This document shows, one piece after another, positions 1 through 9,575 of a stretch of DNA of 64,000 bases. Under the pieces are notes generated by a model that was not told the origin of the DNA, did not search any database, and was given only the letters and a program-made list of their open reading frames with translations. The stretch is from CAYNJG01 sp964397295 (GTDB lineage Bacteria > Planctomycetota > Planctomycetia > Pirellulales > Pirellulaceae), in contig CAYNJG010000007.1 of the NCBI GenBank assembly GCA_964397295.1, positions 6,328-70,327 of the forward strand. The letters are read 5' to 3'. Position numbers and translations under genes: made by a program. Numbering within the stretch: the first letter of the stretch is position 1; each line of letters starts with the position of its first letter.

Positions 1-1025
1 TCCCATACCAAATAGCCAGCGAACGCCAAGACGGAAGCAGCTAACATGCCCCAAAACCCAAACCGGCTCCATAATGTTGGCTTAGCTGGCGGCCGTTTCG
101 GATCGAGCAAATTTACGTGCATCGCTTTCGCATTCCATGCACAGGCCGTTCCGATTAGATTCGCGAATCGAGAAGGCTGCCCAACCTTCGAAACCTGCTT
201 TGCGTCGTCTGCGAGTTGGTCGAACGGATTGACCAAGTTTACCGGTAGTACAAGTTTGTCGTGCAGTGTTTTCGCAGCGTCTTTCTGATCGGCATCGCTT
301 GTTCCGATCAGATAGACGCGTGGTTCTTCGTCGTCTGGATGGCCTACCAATGTTAGCGTACGCTGAATTTCGCCAGCCAATTGATCGATTACCGACTGAT
401 CGTCGCCAGTGCCACGCGGAATCGTGCGAAACAGAATAGGTTTTCCTTCTTCCACCACCGCCAAATCCGTGTCTTGATCGGTCGTCGTTACCACGATCGA
501 ACTCCGCGCAGGATGTTGAGCGACTTGGTTAAGCAAACTCACCGCCCCAATACCGCCGAACGTAATCGCTTCCAATCGAACACTCTGTTCCTTGAATCGC
601 TGCACCCACGTTTCGATTGACTTGTTCGCTATCGTAAACGTTAAAACGTCTCGAGGTTCGGCATCGTCCACCTGTTGACTGAGCACAAAATCATGAACGC
701 ATTCAGCGCTGTCATCCGCCATCTGCGAGAGCATATTGCCGACCAACTCAGGCAACTCGGCTTCCGTGGCTGGTGGTAGATTCAACGAATTGACGTCCAG
801 GTCACCTCGTGGCAACAGTAGAACGGCACGTGTCACGCCTACGGACGACGATCGCAACTCGTGGCGAATGTTCTGTATCAGTGTCGAAGGATCGCCGTGC
901 TCAATTGAACCCGCCAAAACTAAATCCGGTCGATTCGGCGACTCCCGTACGACGACGTAGCGACACACGGGTTGCGTGGCTTGGACAAATAGACAGGTCG
1001 GCGAGGAAGTTAACTTATCAAGCAT
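1..1025 (-). CDS. gspL: GspL/PilM-like T2SS assembly protein (partial, runs off left edge)
   Basis: The reverse strand is open from an ATG at 1025 to the window edge with no stop, so about 341 residues are visible and the C-terminus is missing. The first ~310 residues resemble the actin-like cytoplasmic domain of GspL/PilM. A short basic stretch (NLLDPKRPP) follows, then a hydrophobic segment from about residue 322 (GMLAASVLAFAGYLVW), which is the junction expected between the cytoplasmic and periplasmic parts of GspL or a PilM-PilN fusion. The start lies 4 bases after the gspK stop. In T2SS this protein anchors the GspE ATPase to the inner-membrane platform. The family call rests on architecture and position, since the sequence itself is divergent. 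Confidence 0.72.
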   Translation of the reverse strand, partial: MLDKLTSSPTCLFVQATQPVCRYVVVRESPNRPDLVLAGSIEHGDPSTLIQNIRHELRSSSVGVTRAVLLLPRGDLDVNSLNLPPATEAELPELVGNMLSQMADDSAECVHDFVLSQQVDDAEPRDVLTFTIANKSIETWVQRFKEQSVRLEAITFGGIGAVSLLNQVAQHPARSSIVVTTTDQDTDLAVVEEGKPILFRTIPRGTGDDQSVIDQLAGEIQRTLTLVGHPDDEEPRVYLIGTSDADQKDAAKTLHDKLVLPVNLVNPFDQLADDAKQVSKVGQPSRFANLIGTACAWNAKAMHVNLLDPKRPPAKPTLWSRFGFWGMLAASVLAFAGYLVW

Positions 1026-1029
1026 CGTT

Positions 1030-2847
1030 TTAGAATTGTGACCGACCATTCGTTGCAGTACCAAGCGTCGGTGCTTGAATGCCTAGCGATGAAAACTCTT
1101 CTGCCGTGAGAACTTTGATTTCGTCGCGTGGTGCATCCAGTTCGCGATAGTAGACAGCGTGACACCGTTTGCCCGTGCCATCGAGCACGGTCTCGAAATG
1201 CACCATTGGCGAACGCTTTTCTTGGCCGGAACGACCCCAAATCTCCGCTCGATACACATCGCCACCACAAGTAACGTGCGGCAGAATCGCTCGCATGGTT
1301 TCTAAGTCCACAAGTCCTTCTACCAACAACCAAGCTGGATGATAGCGCGTGCTCATTTCCTTGTTACCCTCGCGGGCCGAAACGATAGAACCGACGGTGT
1401 CGTCGCTTAACCCGGGCAACGCAGCCAACACCTCAACCGGCGCAAGATTGACGTTCACGCGTCCGATAAGTTTCTTCGTGGTCCTCGTCGTTACCAAATC
1501 CAACAGCTCCAACAAGTCCGCGTTGCGCAACGATACGTCGGACCCAAACGGACTTTCCACGACCTGCTCTCGCTGTTCTCCATCTTCGTCTTCCGCGTTA
1601 CCGTCTTCTTCTGTTTCTTCTTGCTCTTCTTCATCGGCTGGAATTACGACCGATGCACCAATTAGGTCCAATGGACTTTGAATCGGAAATCTAGCCTCCA
1701 AGTCGAAATTAATTGTAGTCTCGGCCGAGTCCGAATTCTGTGAACTCTCCGATTCATTCGAATCGTTTTCACGTGGACCAAATTGACGGTAAAGCACAAC
1801 GAAATCTGCCCATTCTTTCGATAGTGCGTTCGACAGTTTTTCGTGCAGCTCCGCTAAGTCCTTGCCGTTCAGGAATATCCGAGGGCTGCCTGTATAACTT
1901 TCATTACGCTCAGCGGCGTAAACCGTCAAATACTCAGACCATGGCAATGCTTCAGCAACCGAGAACGAACCTGACCCTGTAGTTGCGGTTGAGGATTGCG
2001 TCGCGTAAGAAACTGCCTGCGTTGGATTCGCTTGTCCTGTACCAATCAGTCCCGTACCAGCACCGATTGCCGTCGTTGGCAACCCTGTTTGGATTCCGAA
2101 CAGTCGAAGCGGCGTAACTCCTTTGACGAACAGTAGCTCGCCGATGTCGGGCGGCAGTGCGTTCCGCGGTGCAATCGGTCGAGTAAGGGTGGAATAGAAT
2201 TCTGATTCCGCGCCATTAGTACGCGGTTCATCGTCAGGGTCGATCCAGTCGAGCAACGCTTCTGCTGTCGCTTCGTCCATGCCAGGCAACGACATTAGCG
2301 AAGCGACACCAGCGCCGGGTTCCGCCAGCTCGAATCGCATCACTTTCAATAGATGCAGTTTCTGAGACTCATTGATTGCGCCATAGCGCGTCGGTGGATA
2401 CAACGTCGCATCGCCCGTGACGTTTGCAGCTCCGTTGACATTCTGTGGAGTGGAGTTCGACTGCAACGAGTTCGTTGTCGAAGTACTAACCAGCGGCTCA
2501 CGTTGTAGACCATATGCCACAAGACCAAACGGAGGAGTCTGAATCAGCTGCGAAGTTGAACTTGTTTGCAAGCCACCTTCTAGTGCCTCGATGTTGCCCG
2601 CAAACAGCGCAGGGTTGTCTTCCAAACCACCCAACGCTTCTCGTTCAGATCGCGACTTTTTCAACATCAACGCAAACAAATCTCGCGCCGACTGGGCCGA
2701 TTGCTGAGCTTGCAAACGATCGCCGTTGATGGCCGCTGTCATGTGCTCCACTTCCATCGTGAGCATGTATTTGTAAGCCGCTAAGCTCAACAACATGACG
2801 ATGACAACCACGATTAGTAGCACTGTACCGGAACGACGCGATTGCAT
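1030..2847 (-). CDS. gspK: T2SS minor pseudopilin GspK-like
   Basis: 605 residues. The N-terminus is a short basic leader, then Gly7 and a hydrophobic helix (TVLLIVVVIVMLLSLAAY). It lacks the Glu at +5 found in other pseudopilins, as is typical of GspK, which caps the pseudopilus tip. The signature GMDEATAEALLDWIDPDDE sits near residues 186-205, and a second helix-hairpin-helix-like stretch (LAPVEVLAALPGLSDDTV) lies further on. It is much longer than usual GspK (about 320-350 aa) because of insertions, including a run dominated by Glu and Asp at about residues 400-425. The start shares one base with the stop of the upstream gspJ-like gene (TAATG), so translation is probably coupled. Confidence 0.88.
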   Translation of the reverse strand: MQSRRSGTVLLIVVVIVMLLSLAAYKYMLTMEVEHMTAAINGDRLQAQQSAQSARDLFALMLKKSRSEREALGGLEDNPALFAGNIEALEGGLQTSSTSQLIQTPPFGLVAYGLQREPLVSTSTTNSLQSNSTPQNVNGAANVTGDATLYPPTRYGAINESQKLHLLKVMRFELAEPGAGVASLMSLPGMDEATAEALLDWIDPDDEPRTNGAESEFYSTLTRPIAPRNALPPDIGELLFVKGVTPLRLFGIQTGLPTTAIGAGTGLIGTGQANPTQAVSYATQSSTATTGSGSFSVAEALPWSEYLTVYAAERNESYTGSPRIFLNGKDLAELHEKLSNALSKEWADFVVLYRQFGPRENDSNESESSQNSDSAETTINFDLEARFPIQSPLDLIGASVVIPADEEEQEETEEDGNAEDEDGEQREQVVESPFGSDVSLRNADLLELLDLVTTRTTKKLIGRVNVNLAPVEVLAALPGLSDDTVGSIVSAREGNKEMSTRYHPAWLLVEGLVDLETMRAILPHVTCGGDVYRAEIWGRSGQEKRSPMVHFETVLDGTGKRCHAVYYRELDAPRDEIKVLTAEEFSSLGIQAPTLGTATNGRSQF

Positions 2848-4271
2848 TATCGACTCTCCTCAAGAGAAAACGATAGCTCCTCGGTCGACTCGCTACCTTC
2901 CATCCCTTCGCGTTCTTGCTCTTTCATTGCTCCCTGCGGTACGCCAATTACAAATCGATATTCCGTAACGATAGCCGTCGGATCTTCAAGGTTCAGCAGA
3001 GCAAGCGGATCATCCAGTTCATCGGTCAACTCGTCTGGCGGCGGGAGAACTTCGGCTAGTGTCGCACCGGCGAGCATCGCGGTGTGAGCAGTCTCGAACT
3101 CTTTCGCGCGCACCGCGGGGGCATTCGCGTCCAAATCAAAAGCAATTTCAATCGCACGAGGCAGCGACTTAGTGTCGGTCCACTCCAACTGCCATGACTC
3201 GCCATCAAAGTATCGAAATTGCAGTTTTGTTACTTCTGGAATGTGATCACGTTTGTGTCGCAACTCTGGCGGAGGCATCCAAGTTGGCAGCAAAGCTTGG
3301 CCGCTGAGTTCCCCTGATCGCTGCGATGTTTGCGATGGCTCTTGAAAGCTTGTTATGTCGGGACGGTTCGGTCGTAACTCCCAAGCGAATTTTCCGTCGG
3401 TCAATAATCCGGCCGCATCCGCTTGCTCTCGCACTGCATTGCGGCGTTGGTCTCGTGTGATACTCAGCCACGATTTACTTTCTCGAATCAAACCCACGTT
3501 ATCGTTGGGATTCAAACGCGTCGCGACAGGTGGAGGTACAACGGGCAGGCGAGGGTCACGAAAAGGATCGGGCTTGGGCGGCGCAAACTTTGATGGATTC
3601 AAAACCGGATCGCTGGTTAGCAACGAGTTCAGACCACGGACATCTCGCCATTCATAGACCACCCATTGATGCGTGCCGTATCGCGTTTCCGCTCCGAGCA
3701 GCGCATTACCGGTAGGCACGTCGACCGTATAGGGCATACGCGTAATGAGTTCGAGCTTGGTTGCAGAGCCACGAATAAAAGTTTGTTCTAGCAAACTCGC
3801 ATTAAATTCCGGGGCAGTTTTCAAGGCGAGTGAATCAAGTCCAGAAGGTTCTCCAACATCAATTTGTACGGAGGGCGCAATGAAACTCTGGTCTCCCGAA
3901 GTTACGTCTTCAGAATCACTTTCGGTCCCATCTTCTTCCGTTGGAATGTCGTCATTCGAATTGCCGTCGGGGCTTCTTGACCCTGAACCCTCGTTTGGTG
4001 CTTCGTCACTATTCGATTCGGTCGCCTGAGTAGAATTCGTTTCTGGCGGAACGACTGGCGGCATCTCTGCCAGCAACGCAAAATGTTCGACGTCCGATCG
4101 CAACTGTTTCGAAACAGATCGAATAAGTTGCAACTCGACGGCAGTACGTGAACTGCGTTCCTCCAAACGCGTGTACGTATGAAACAACGACCACAAAACG
4201 ATCATCAATGTCGACAACAACGCCGAAGCGATCAGGATCTCTAGCAACGTAAAAGCTTTTCGTGCACGCAC
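2847..4271 (-). CDS. gspJ: T2SS minor pseudopilin GspJ-like, enlarged
   Basis: 474 residues. The prepilin signature is RKA then FTLLEILIASALL, with Glu at +5 and cleavage probably after Ala6. GspJ proteins are normally about 200 aa; this one carries an acidic Ser/Asp/Glu-rich low-complexity insertion near residues 75-125 and extra proline-rich sequence. The J assignment follows from gene order (G-H-I-J-K) and from the long post-helix region; homology beyond the N-terminal helix cannot be judged by eye. It begins directly after the gspI-like stop and its own stop overlaps the gspK start. Confidence 0.75.
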   Translation of the reverse strand: MRARKAFTLLEILIASALLSTLMIVLWSLFHTYTRLEERSSRTAVELQLIRSVSKQLRSDVEHFALLAEMPPVVPPETNSTQATESNSDEAPNEGSGSRSPDGNSNDDIPTEEDGTESDSEDVTSGDQSFIAPSVQIDVGEPSGLDSLALKTAPEFNASLLEQTFIRGSATKLELITRMPYTVDVPTGNALLGAETRYGTHQWVVYEWRDVRGLNSLLTSDPVLNPSKFAPPKPDPFRDPRLPVVPPPVATRLNPNDNVGLIRESKSWLSITRDQRRNAVREQADAAGLLTDGKFAWELRPNRPDITSFQEPSQTSQRSGELSGQALLPTWMPPPELRHKRDHIPEVTKLQFRYFDGESWQLEWTDTKSLPRAIEIAFDLDANAPAVRAKEFETAHTAMLAGATLAEVLPPPDELTDELDDPLALLNLEDPTAIVTEYRFVIGVPQGAMKEQEREGMEGSESTEELSFSLEESR

Positions 4272-4772
4272 CTAGAAGCCTCCACCGCTCGAGGACGATG
4301 CACCGCCGAGTTCTGCAAGGCTTGTTACGTCACCTTCGAATGGCAGCCATCGCACTAATTGGAAGGTTGGCTTCTCGGGAACGTTGGACGCAACCGCCGT
4401 TGCCGTCGAACCTCCTTCGCTGACGTTCGTCGCCAAATCAAGATCTGCGCCAGTTTCCGTTCCAGGAATGTGTGTCACACTGACGGTGAGCTGAACGAAC
4501 CCTTCCAATTGCGTCGGCTTCAAAGAAACGGAGTAGACCCACCCCGGGTACTGACGAATCACTTCCGCTTGAATGGGCAGCAAGTCAGACGGACTCGCAA
4601 GTAGTTCTTCGAGTTTCGACTGGCAAAGCATTTGAGCAATCGACCGCTCGTCGGCTCGCTGCGTATGTCGGTCACCCATGGAAAAAACGCTCATCAACAT
4701 CAGGCCACTGGCAGCCAATATTGCCGTCGCAATGATGACTTCAAGCAAGGAAAAACCGTGTCTCCGCCTCAT
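4272..4772 (-). CDS. gspI: T2SS minor pseudopilin GspI-like
   Basis: 166 residues with a classical type IV prepilin N-terminus: basic leader MRRRHG, then FSLLEVIIATAILAASGLML with Glu at +5. The following stretch (SIAQMLCQSKLEELLA) resembles the helix after the N-terminal segment in GspI/PulI (typically AxxxAxxKLxEL). The size fits GspI. The start overlaps the gspH-like stop by four bases (ATGA), and the next gene starts at the adjacent base, so H-I-J-K appear translationally linked. The C-terminus is a Gly/Ser-rich tail. Confidence 0.82.
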   Translation of the reverse strand: MRRRHGFSLLEVIIATAILAASGLMLMSVFSMGDRHTQRADERSIAQMLCQSKLEELLASPSDLLPIQAEVIRQYPGWVYSVSLKPTQLEGFVQLTVSVTHIPGTETGADLDLATNVSEGGSTATAVASNVPEKPTFQLVRWLPFEGDVTSLAELGGASSSSGGGF

Positions 4773-5701
4773 CGCTGACTCCTCGCTGAAGGAGTCACCA
4801 GGTCTGGCAATTCAGGCGTGGCGGCATCGTTGATTTTGTAATTTGGATCGGAGCTTGGGTCTGGCTCCAACAATGCATCTTCCGGAAGCAGCCCAGGTTG
4901 AACCGGTGGCTTACGTTCCAGTTTGTCGATCGTAACACCACCGGTGAAGCCACGAATACGCAAGCGGATTTTATTCTCTGTCGCTTGTTCTTTGAGACGA
5001 ATCTCTGATTCGGTCGCGCGCCCATCGGGTTGAAAGATGACGGCGAATTTCCAATTGTCGCTGGTCGCGAGAGTCAACGCTGGCACTGCCTGCCCAGCGG
5101 GCACCAGTTGCAAAGTAGGGGTCGCTGGGAGCGTCGTTACGTTGGGAGTGGTCGCGCCAAAAGGTGGCAGCGTCTGTGCCTGATTCGGATCCACCCGAAC
5201 CGTGTTTACGTCACTAACTTGATGTGCAAAGCCGTCGTCAAATACCATACCGGCGGGCAGTTCGTGTCGGCGGATTCGCACTGGCTGAATCAATGTGCCC
5301 GGAGTAGTTCCAAGCGTCGTTGTGCCGGTTGCAGTCGGGCTAGGGTTCTCGACAGAGTTCACGAATTCCGCGAACGGATCTTCACCGCCCAGTGTCTTCG
5401 ATATCGAATCGCTGAACATCTCTTCGCGTATTTCAGAGACAGGACCTATCTCGTACTTTGCACTTCCGCGTTGGACGCGAATGACCCAAGCTTCACCTGA
5501 GGTAACAGCAAGGTCACGGGCTTCGGCTAGATCGGCCTTTAGTTGAAGCGCAGCTTCACGAGGTGCGATGAGCTGCATGCGTTTGGATATGCGAGGCCAA
5601 GAAACCGCCATGATCGAAACGAGAATGGCAAGCACGATCATCAACTCAAGCAAACTGTAGCCGTGCTTGAGTTGACGTATCGTTTTTCTGACTGGTGCCA
5701 C
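4769..5701 (-). CDS. gspH: T2SS minor pseudopilin GspH-like
   Basis: 310 residues. After a short basic leader (LKHG) comes YSLLELMIVLAILVS with Glu at +5. The next region (LKADLAEARDLAVTSGEAWVI) matches the pattern of GspH/FimT proteins, in which a helix leads into a small beta-strand domain. It is roughly twice the usual GspH length (about 150-190 aa), with added Thr/Pro/Val-rich sequence in the middle. It lies 5 bases after the gspG stop and overlaps the gspI-like start by four bases. Confidence 0.78.
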   Translation of the reverse strand: MAPVRKTIRQLKHGYSLLELMIVLAILVSIMAVSWPRISKRMQLIAPREAALQLKADLAEARDLAVTSGEAWVIRVQRGSAKYEIGPVSEIREEMFSDSISKTLGGEDPFAEFVNSVENPSPTATGTTTLGTTPGTLIQPVRIRRHELPAGMVFDDGFAHQVSDVNTVRVDPNQAQTLPPFGATTPNVTTLPATPTLQLVPAGQAVPALTLATSDNWKFAVIFQPDGRATESEIRLKEQATENKIRLRIRGFTGGVTIDKLERKPPVQPGLLPEDALLEPDPSSDPNYKINDAATPELPDLVTPSARSQR

Positions 5702-5706
5702 GCGAC

Positions 5707-6210
5707 TTAGCCTGAAACGTTGTCTAACGCGCTAACGCCTGTCCCTGGGCTTGAACTTCCTGATCCAGATTCGGACTCGCGCCAGTTGATAATGTCGTCA
5801 TCGGTATTTGCTTGACCATCGGGACCATTCGATCGAATCCGAGGAAAATCCCGCGCACCATCTTGGGCGCCGAGGTATTCGTACGAATAGGCATTTCCCC
5901 AAGGGTCGGCAGGGATTTCCTGGTCATCCAAGTAGCCATCCGACCAATTGCGAGCTTTGTTCTCATCAGCGGGTGCTTTGATGAGCGACATCAGCCCTTC
6001 GTCGGTTGACGGGAACGACTTGATGTCAGCGTAGTACATTTTCAACGCCGTATCAAAGTTTCCGATTTGCGCCTTGGTCAAACGAATGTCTGCTTTCTTC
6101 TGCGAGCCCAACAGTCGAGGGCCAGCGATAGCGAAGAGCATTACAAGGATGATCAACACGATCATCAATTCCAGGAGCGTCAAACCCGCGCGTTTACGGT
6201 GGGTCCTCAT
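5707..6210 (-). CDS. gspG: T2SS major pseudopilin GspG
   Basis: 167 residues. The leader ends in Gly9 and is followed by LTLLELMIVLIILVM with Glu at +5. The C-terminal half has hallmark features of the T2SS G-domain: FDTALKMYYADIKSFPSTDE, then the DPWGN(A)Y motif and a terminal Asp-rich loop (NGPDGQANTDDDI) that normally binds calcium in GspG. GspG polymerises into the periplasmic pseudopilus that pushes substrate through the secretin. It has normal length, in contrast to the enlarged minor pseudopilins downstream, and is separated from gspF by 97 bases. Confidence 0.95.
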   Translation of the reverse strand: MRTHRKRAGLTLLELMIVLIILVMLFAIAGPRLLGSQKKADIRLTKAQIGNFDTALKMYYADIKSFPSTDEGLMSLIKAPADENKARNWSDGYLDDQEIPADPWGNAYSYEYLGAQDGARDFPRIRSNGPDGQANTDDDIINWRESESGSGSSSPGTGVSALDNVSG

Positions 6211-6307
6211 CGTCTTCTATCCTTAAAAAAATCTTCGGTGGGAGTTGGGGTGGGAGTCACAAAGCTTCCAAGCCTTGCGAGTACATAGTGTTTGCGATTC
6301 GTCAGTC

Positions 6308-7531
6308 CTAGTCAATCGCGGAGTTAATATCGAATACGGGCAAAAGCACGCCAATAATTATCAATGCGACAATCGCACCAATAGCCAACAACATGAGCGG
6401 TTCGATGAGCCGAACAAGCATATCTAGCCGTCGTTCTGTTTTTTGATCCATTCGGTCAGAAATCTTTATCAAAACTTCGTCCAACGAATTGGACTCTTCG
6501 GCCACGCGAATCATAGCCATGACTTGTGGCGGGATCAGGCCACTTTCAGCGAGGGGCTGCGAAAGCAGATTTCCGGCCGAGATGTTTTCGGCGGATCCCT
6601 TCACGGCTTCCTCAAGCAATACATTTCCAGCCGAGGAACTACTAATGTCGAGCGAACGAAGAATAGGAACTCCATTTTTCAAAAGAGTTCCGAGTACGCG
6701 GCAAAACCGAGATACCGACGTGTCATGAAAAATGGGACCAACCAACGGGGCTTTGAGTTTCCACTCGTCAATAAACCTGCGACCTTTTTCCGAGGCAATT
6801 AGTTTTCTTATGCCAACAACCATAGCCACCACTCCGGCAGCGACAAAAACACCGTAACGCACCAAGGCATGACTGAAGAACAACAACACGATAGTAATCG
6901 TCGGCAAGCCAACGCCACTGCGTTCAAGACGCTCGAAGAACGGTTCGAACATCGGAACAATCACCGTGACCAAAATCACGGTCACGATACAACCGACAAC
7001 CGCCAGAATTGCGGGGTACGCCATCGCACCGACTACCTTACCACGGACTTCATCCTGTCGGCGTAGGAAAGAAGAAACTCGCTCCAACGCGTCTTCCAAG
7101 AACGCACCTTCTAGTCCAGCACGTACCATGCTGACCGTTAGGTTCGAAAACACAGTTGGATGAGCCGCCATCGCGTCATCAAGATTGGTACCCTCTGCCA
7201 CGGCATCACGGACTTCGCCCAGGATCTCACCCATTTTTTTGTCGGTGGATTGTTCTGAGAGAATCGTCAGAGACTCCAACAACGCGACACCGTTGCCCAA
7301 CAAATCACTCATGCCGGTTAACGCATCCGCAATGGTTTCGGTCTTCACTCCCGCCCCGAAAGAGAACGCCAATCCAAACCCTGGCTTATTCGTGTTTTTG
7401 TCGACTACCTCAAGCGGAAACAGAGAACGTTGCGTTAACTGCGTGAGTGCCTCGCGGTGAGTGTCCGCCGTGAGAACACCCTCGGCTAAGGCGCCGGTGG
7501 TGGTTTTCGCTCGGTAGGAAAAATCGGGCAT
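6308..7531 (-). CDS. gspF: T2SS inner-membrane platform protein GspF
   Basis: 407 residues, the usual length for GspF/PilC. It starts with the FSYRAKTTTGALAEG pattern of the family and contains two T2SF domains (roughly residues 70-195 and 270-395). Membrane segments are visible near residues 170-195, 215-240 and at the C-terminus (LLAIGAIVALIIIGVLLPVF). The conserved motif GVPILRSLDI occurs in the second domain and GVALLESLTI in the first. GspF connects the ATPase GspE to the pseudopilus. It is the third gene of the operon after gspE. Confidence 0.95.
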   Translation of the reverse strand: MPDFSYRAKTTTGALAEGVLTADTHREALTQLTQRSLFPLEVVDKNTNKPGFGLAFSFGAGVKTETIADALTGMSDLLGNGVALLESLTILSEQSTDKKMGEILGEVRDAVAEGTNLDDAMAAHPTVFSNLTVSMVRAGLEGAFLEDALERVSSFLRRQDEVRGKVVGAMAYPAILAVVGCIVTVILVTVIVPMFEPFFERLERSGVGLPTITIVLLFFSHALVRYGVFVAAGVVAMVVGIRKLIASEKGRRFIDEWKLKAPLVGPIFHDTSVSRFCRVLGTLLKNGVPILRSLDISSSSAGNVLLEEAVKGSAENISAGNLLSQPLAESGLIPPQVMAMIRVAEESNSLDEVLIKISDRMDQKTERRLDMLVRLIEPLMLLAIGAIVALIIIGVLLPVFDINSAID

Positions 7532-7700
7532 AGGAAAGCGGAGTGAGTTTTTGCTACTTCGCGTGGTTAGTGGCGGATGATTTGATACTTAGGATTCGGA
7601 CACTAATCCGTGTGAGCCAAGTGTCTGGATGACCCTTTTTCCATTTTCGGCAATGGGGGATATTGCGTCGAGGATTTTGCAGGGCCGTGTTTTCTTCAGC

Positions 7701-9449
7701 TCACTCCTTCGTAACACGCAGGACCTCGTCAATCGTGGTCACTCCATCAACAACTTTTTGCCATCCATCGTCACGCAGAGTTCTCATTCCCGACGCAACC
7801 GCGGCTTGCTTGATTCTGTTCGAAGCAATGCGCTCCGTCGCAAGTTTCCGAACTTCGTCATTGCTAACCAATAGCTCGTACACGCCAATACGTCCTCGGT
7901 AACCGTTGTTGCGACAACTCGGACAACCGACCGGACGATAGATCGTTTTCCCAAGATCTTTCATTCGTTCCCAAGGAAAGTCTGTTGGAATGTCTGCCCG
8001 GTTAGGTTCCACCGGTTCACAGCAATCCGGGCACAGCCGTCGTACTAGTCGTTGGGCCATCACACCTTCGACCGTGCTACTGACCAAGAAAGGTTCAACA
8101 CCCATGTCGCACAGACGGACAAACGCGCTAGATGAATCGTTTGTATGCAGGGTGCTAAAGACAAGGTGCCCGGTGAGAGAAGCTTGCGTCGCGTTTTCGG
8201 CGGTTTCCAAATCGCGAATCTCACCCACCAACACAACGTCCGGATCGTGACGCAAAATGCTTCGCAAACTTGTGGCGAAGGTGAGGCCAACTTTCGAGTG
8301 AACCTGAATTTGGTTGATCCCTTCAAGTTGATACTCGATCGGATCTTCCGTTGTGATGATCTTCGTTTCTTCGCTGCGTATTTCGCTGAGCGCACTGTAG
8401 AGCGTTGTCGTTTTTCCAGAACCAGTCGGTCCGGTAACCAACACAATACCGTGTGGCAATCGAATTAGGTTCTGGAAATTCAAGTAGACGTCTTCTGGCA
8501 TTCCGATGCCACGCAGCGAGAAACTCAAATTGTCTTTATCTAAAACACGCATCACGATGCCTTCACCGTGCAGCATGGGTATCACGGAGACACGAATATC
8601 AACTTCACGTCCTCGCGCACGCAGTTTGATGCGGCCATCTTGCGGCACTCGTTTTTCTGCTATGTTCAAGTTCGCCATGATCTTGAGACGGCTTACGATC
8701 GCTGCGCGGAATTGATTCATCTCCGCGGCAATCGGCTGCTTGTTGAGAACGCCGTCGATACGGTAACGCAACTTGAGCCCGTATTCCTGCGATTCAATGT
8801 GGATATCACTCGCCCGAGCTTCGATCGCTTCCATCAGAATCTCATTCACCAGCCGCACGACGGATGCTTGCTGTGCCTGCTCAACGTCCTCCAGATCTTG
8901 CTGATCTAGTTGCTGAACTTCACCGTGCGTTTCTTTCTGCAATGCGATCAAGCCGTCGATCGTTTCCGCACCAACGCCTAGATAGGACTTAATCAGTTCG
9001 CGAAGTTGATCGGCTTCGGCCAAAACGGGTTTGACGACGGAACGCGTTGCGGTGCCGATCGTATCGATCGCTTGAAAGTCAAACGGATTGCTGGTGGCGA
9101 TAGTGAGACCTTCATCATCCCGTTGTATCGGGAAGATCTCGAACCGATGAATTAGTCGAAGTGGGAAATCGTCGAGCAGCTTGACGTCCACGTCCACGTT
9201 TTCAAGATCCGCGAACGGCATCCCCATGGATTGGGCGACCGATTCGAGCAAACTTCGTGATGAAACAAAGTCTAACTCTTTGGCAAGCGACTGAAGTTCG
9301 GAGCCCGTTTCAATTGCTTTAGCAAGTCGTTGTAGGTCGCGACGATCCAACGCCGGACTACTATCGGTAGTCGAAGATGGTGGGTTCATAAGGTGGTAGG
9401 TTCGACCCAGATAAGTAGGCCGACAGGATTTAGGTAGGAAATTCGGCAT
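7701..9449 (-). CDS. gspE: T2SS/T4P assembly ATPase GspE
   Basis: 582 residues for the longest reading; a second ATG at 9389 (protein starting MNPPSSTTD) is at least as likely and neither has a good ribosome binding site. The N-terminal MshEN/GspE_N-type domain (about 30-180) is followed by the secretion ATPase core: Walker A GPTGSGKTT near residue 340, the Asp/Glu box, Walker B VVLVGEIRDLETAE near 402 and a His box (LVFSTLHTND). A four-cysteine zinc module (RLCPDCCEP and VGCPSC) near residues 470-515 is typical of GspE. It powers pseudopilus assembly at the cytoplasmic membrane face. Confidence 0.95.
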   Translation of the reverse strand: MPNFLPKSCRPTYLGRTYHLMNPPSSTTDSSPALDRRDLQRLAKAIETGSELQSLAKELDFVSSRSLLESVAQSMGMPFADLENVDVDVKLLDDFPLRLIHRFEIFPIQRDDEGLTIATSNPFDFQAIDTIGTATRSVVKPVLAEADQLRELIKSYLGVGAETIDGLIALQKETHGEVQQLDQQDLEDVEQAQQASVVRLVNEILMEAIEARASDIHIESQEYGLKLRYRIDGVLNKQPIAAEMNQFRAAIVSRLKIMANLNIAEKRVPQDGRIKLRARGREVDIRVSVIPMLHGEGIVMRVLDKDNLSFSLRGIGMPEDVYLNFQNLIRLPHGIVLVTGPTGSGKTTTLYSALSEIRSEETKIITTEDPIEYQLEGINQIQVHSKVGLTFATSLRSILRHDPDVVLVGEIRDLETAENATQASLTGHLVFSTLHTNDSSSAFVRLCDMGVEPFLVSSTVEGVMAQRLVRRLCPDCCEPVEPNRADIPTDFPWERMKDLGKTIYRPVGCPSCRNNGYRGRIGVYELLVSNDEVRKLATERIASNRIKQAAVASGMRTLRDDGWQKVVDGVTTIDEVLRVTKE

Positions 9450-9575
9450 CCATCACCGAAAGGTCACTTTATTGCTTGAGCGAACCGTAAGCAAGGCAAA
9501 CGCTTCACAAGGCTGTTTTTATCCGGAATTTATCGTCTTCTGTACGATTATTACCCGACAGTTCACACTTGAGAA

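Noticed and set aside
5030..5500. 156-codon plus-strand frame
   Set aside because: It is antisense to the gspH-like gene, whose prepilin helix and overlaps with neighbours show it is the real coding strand.
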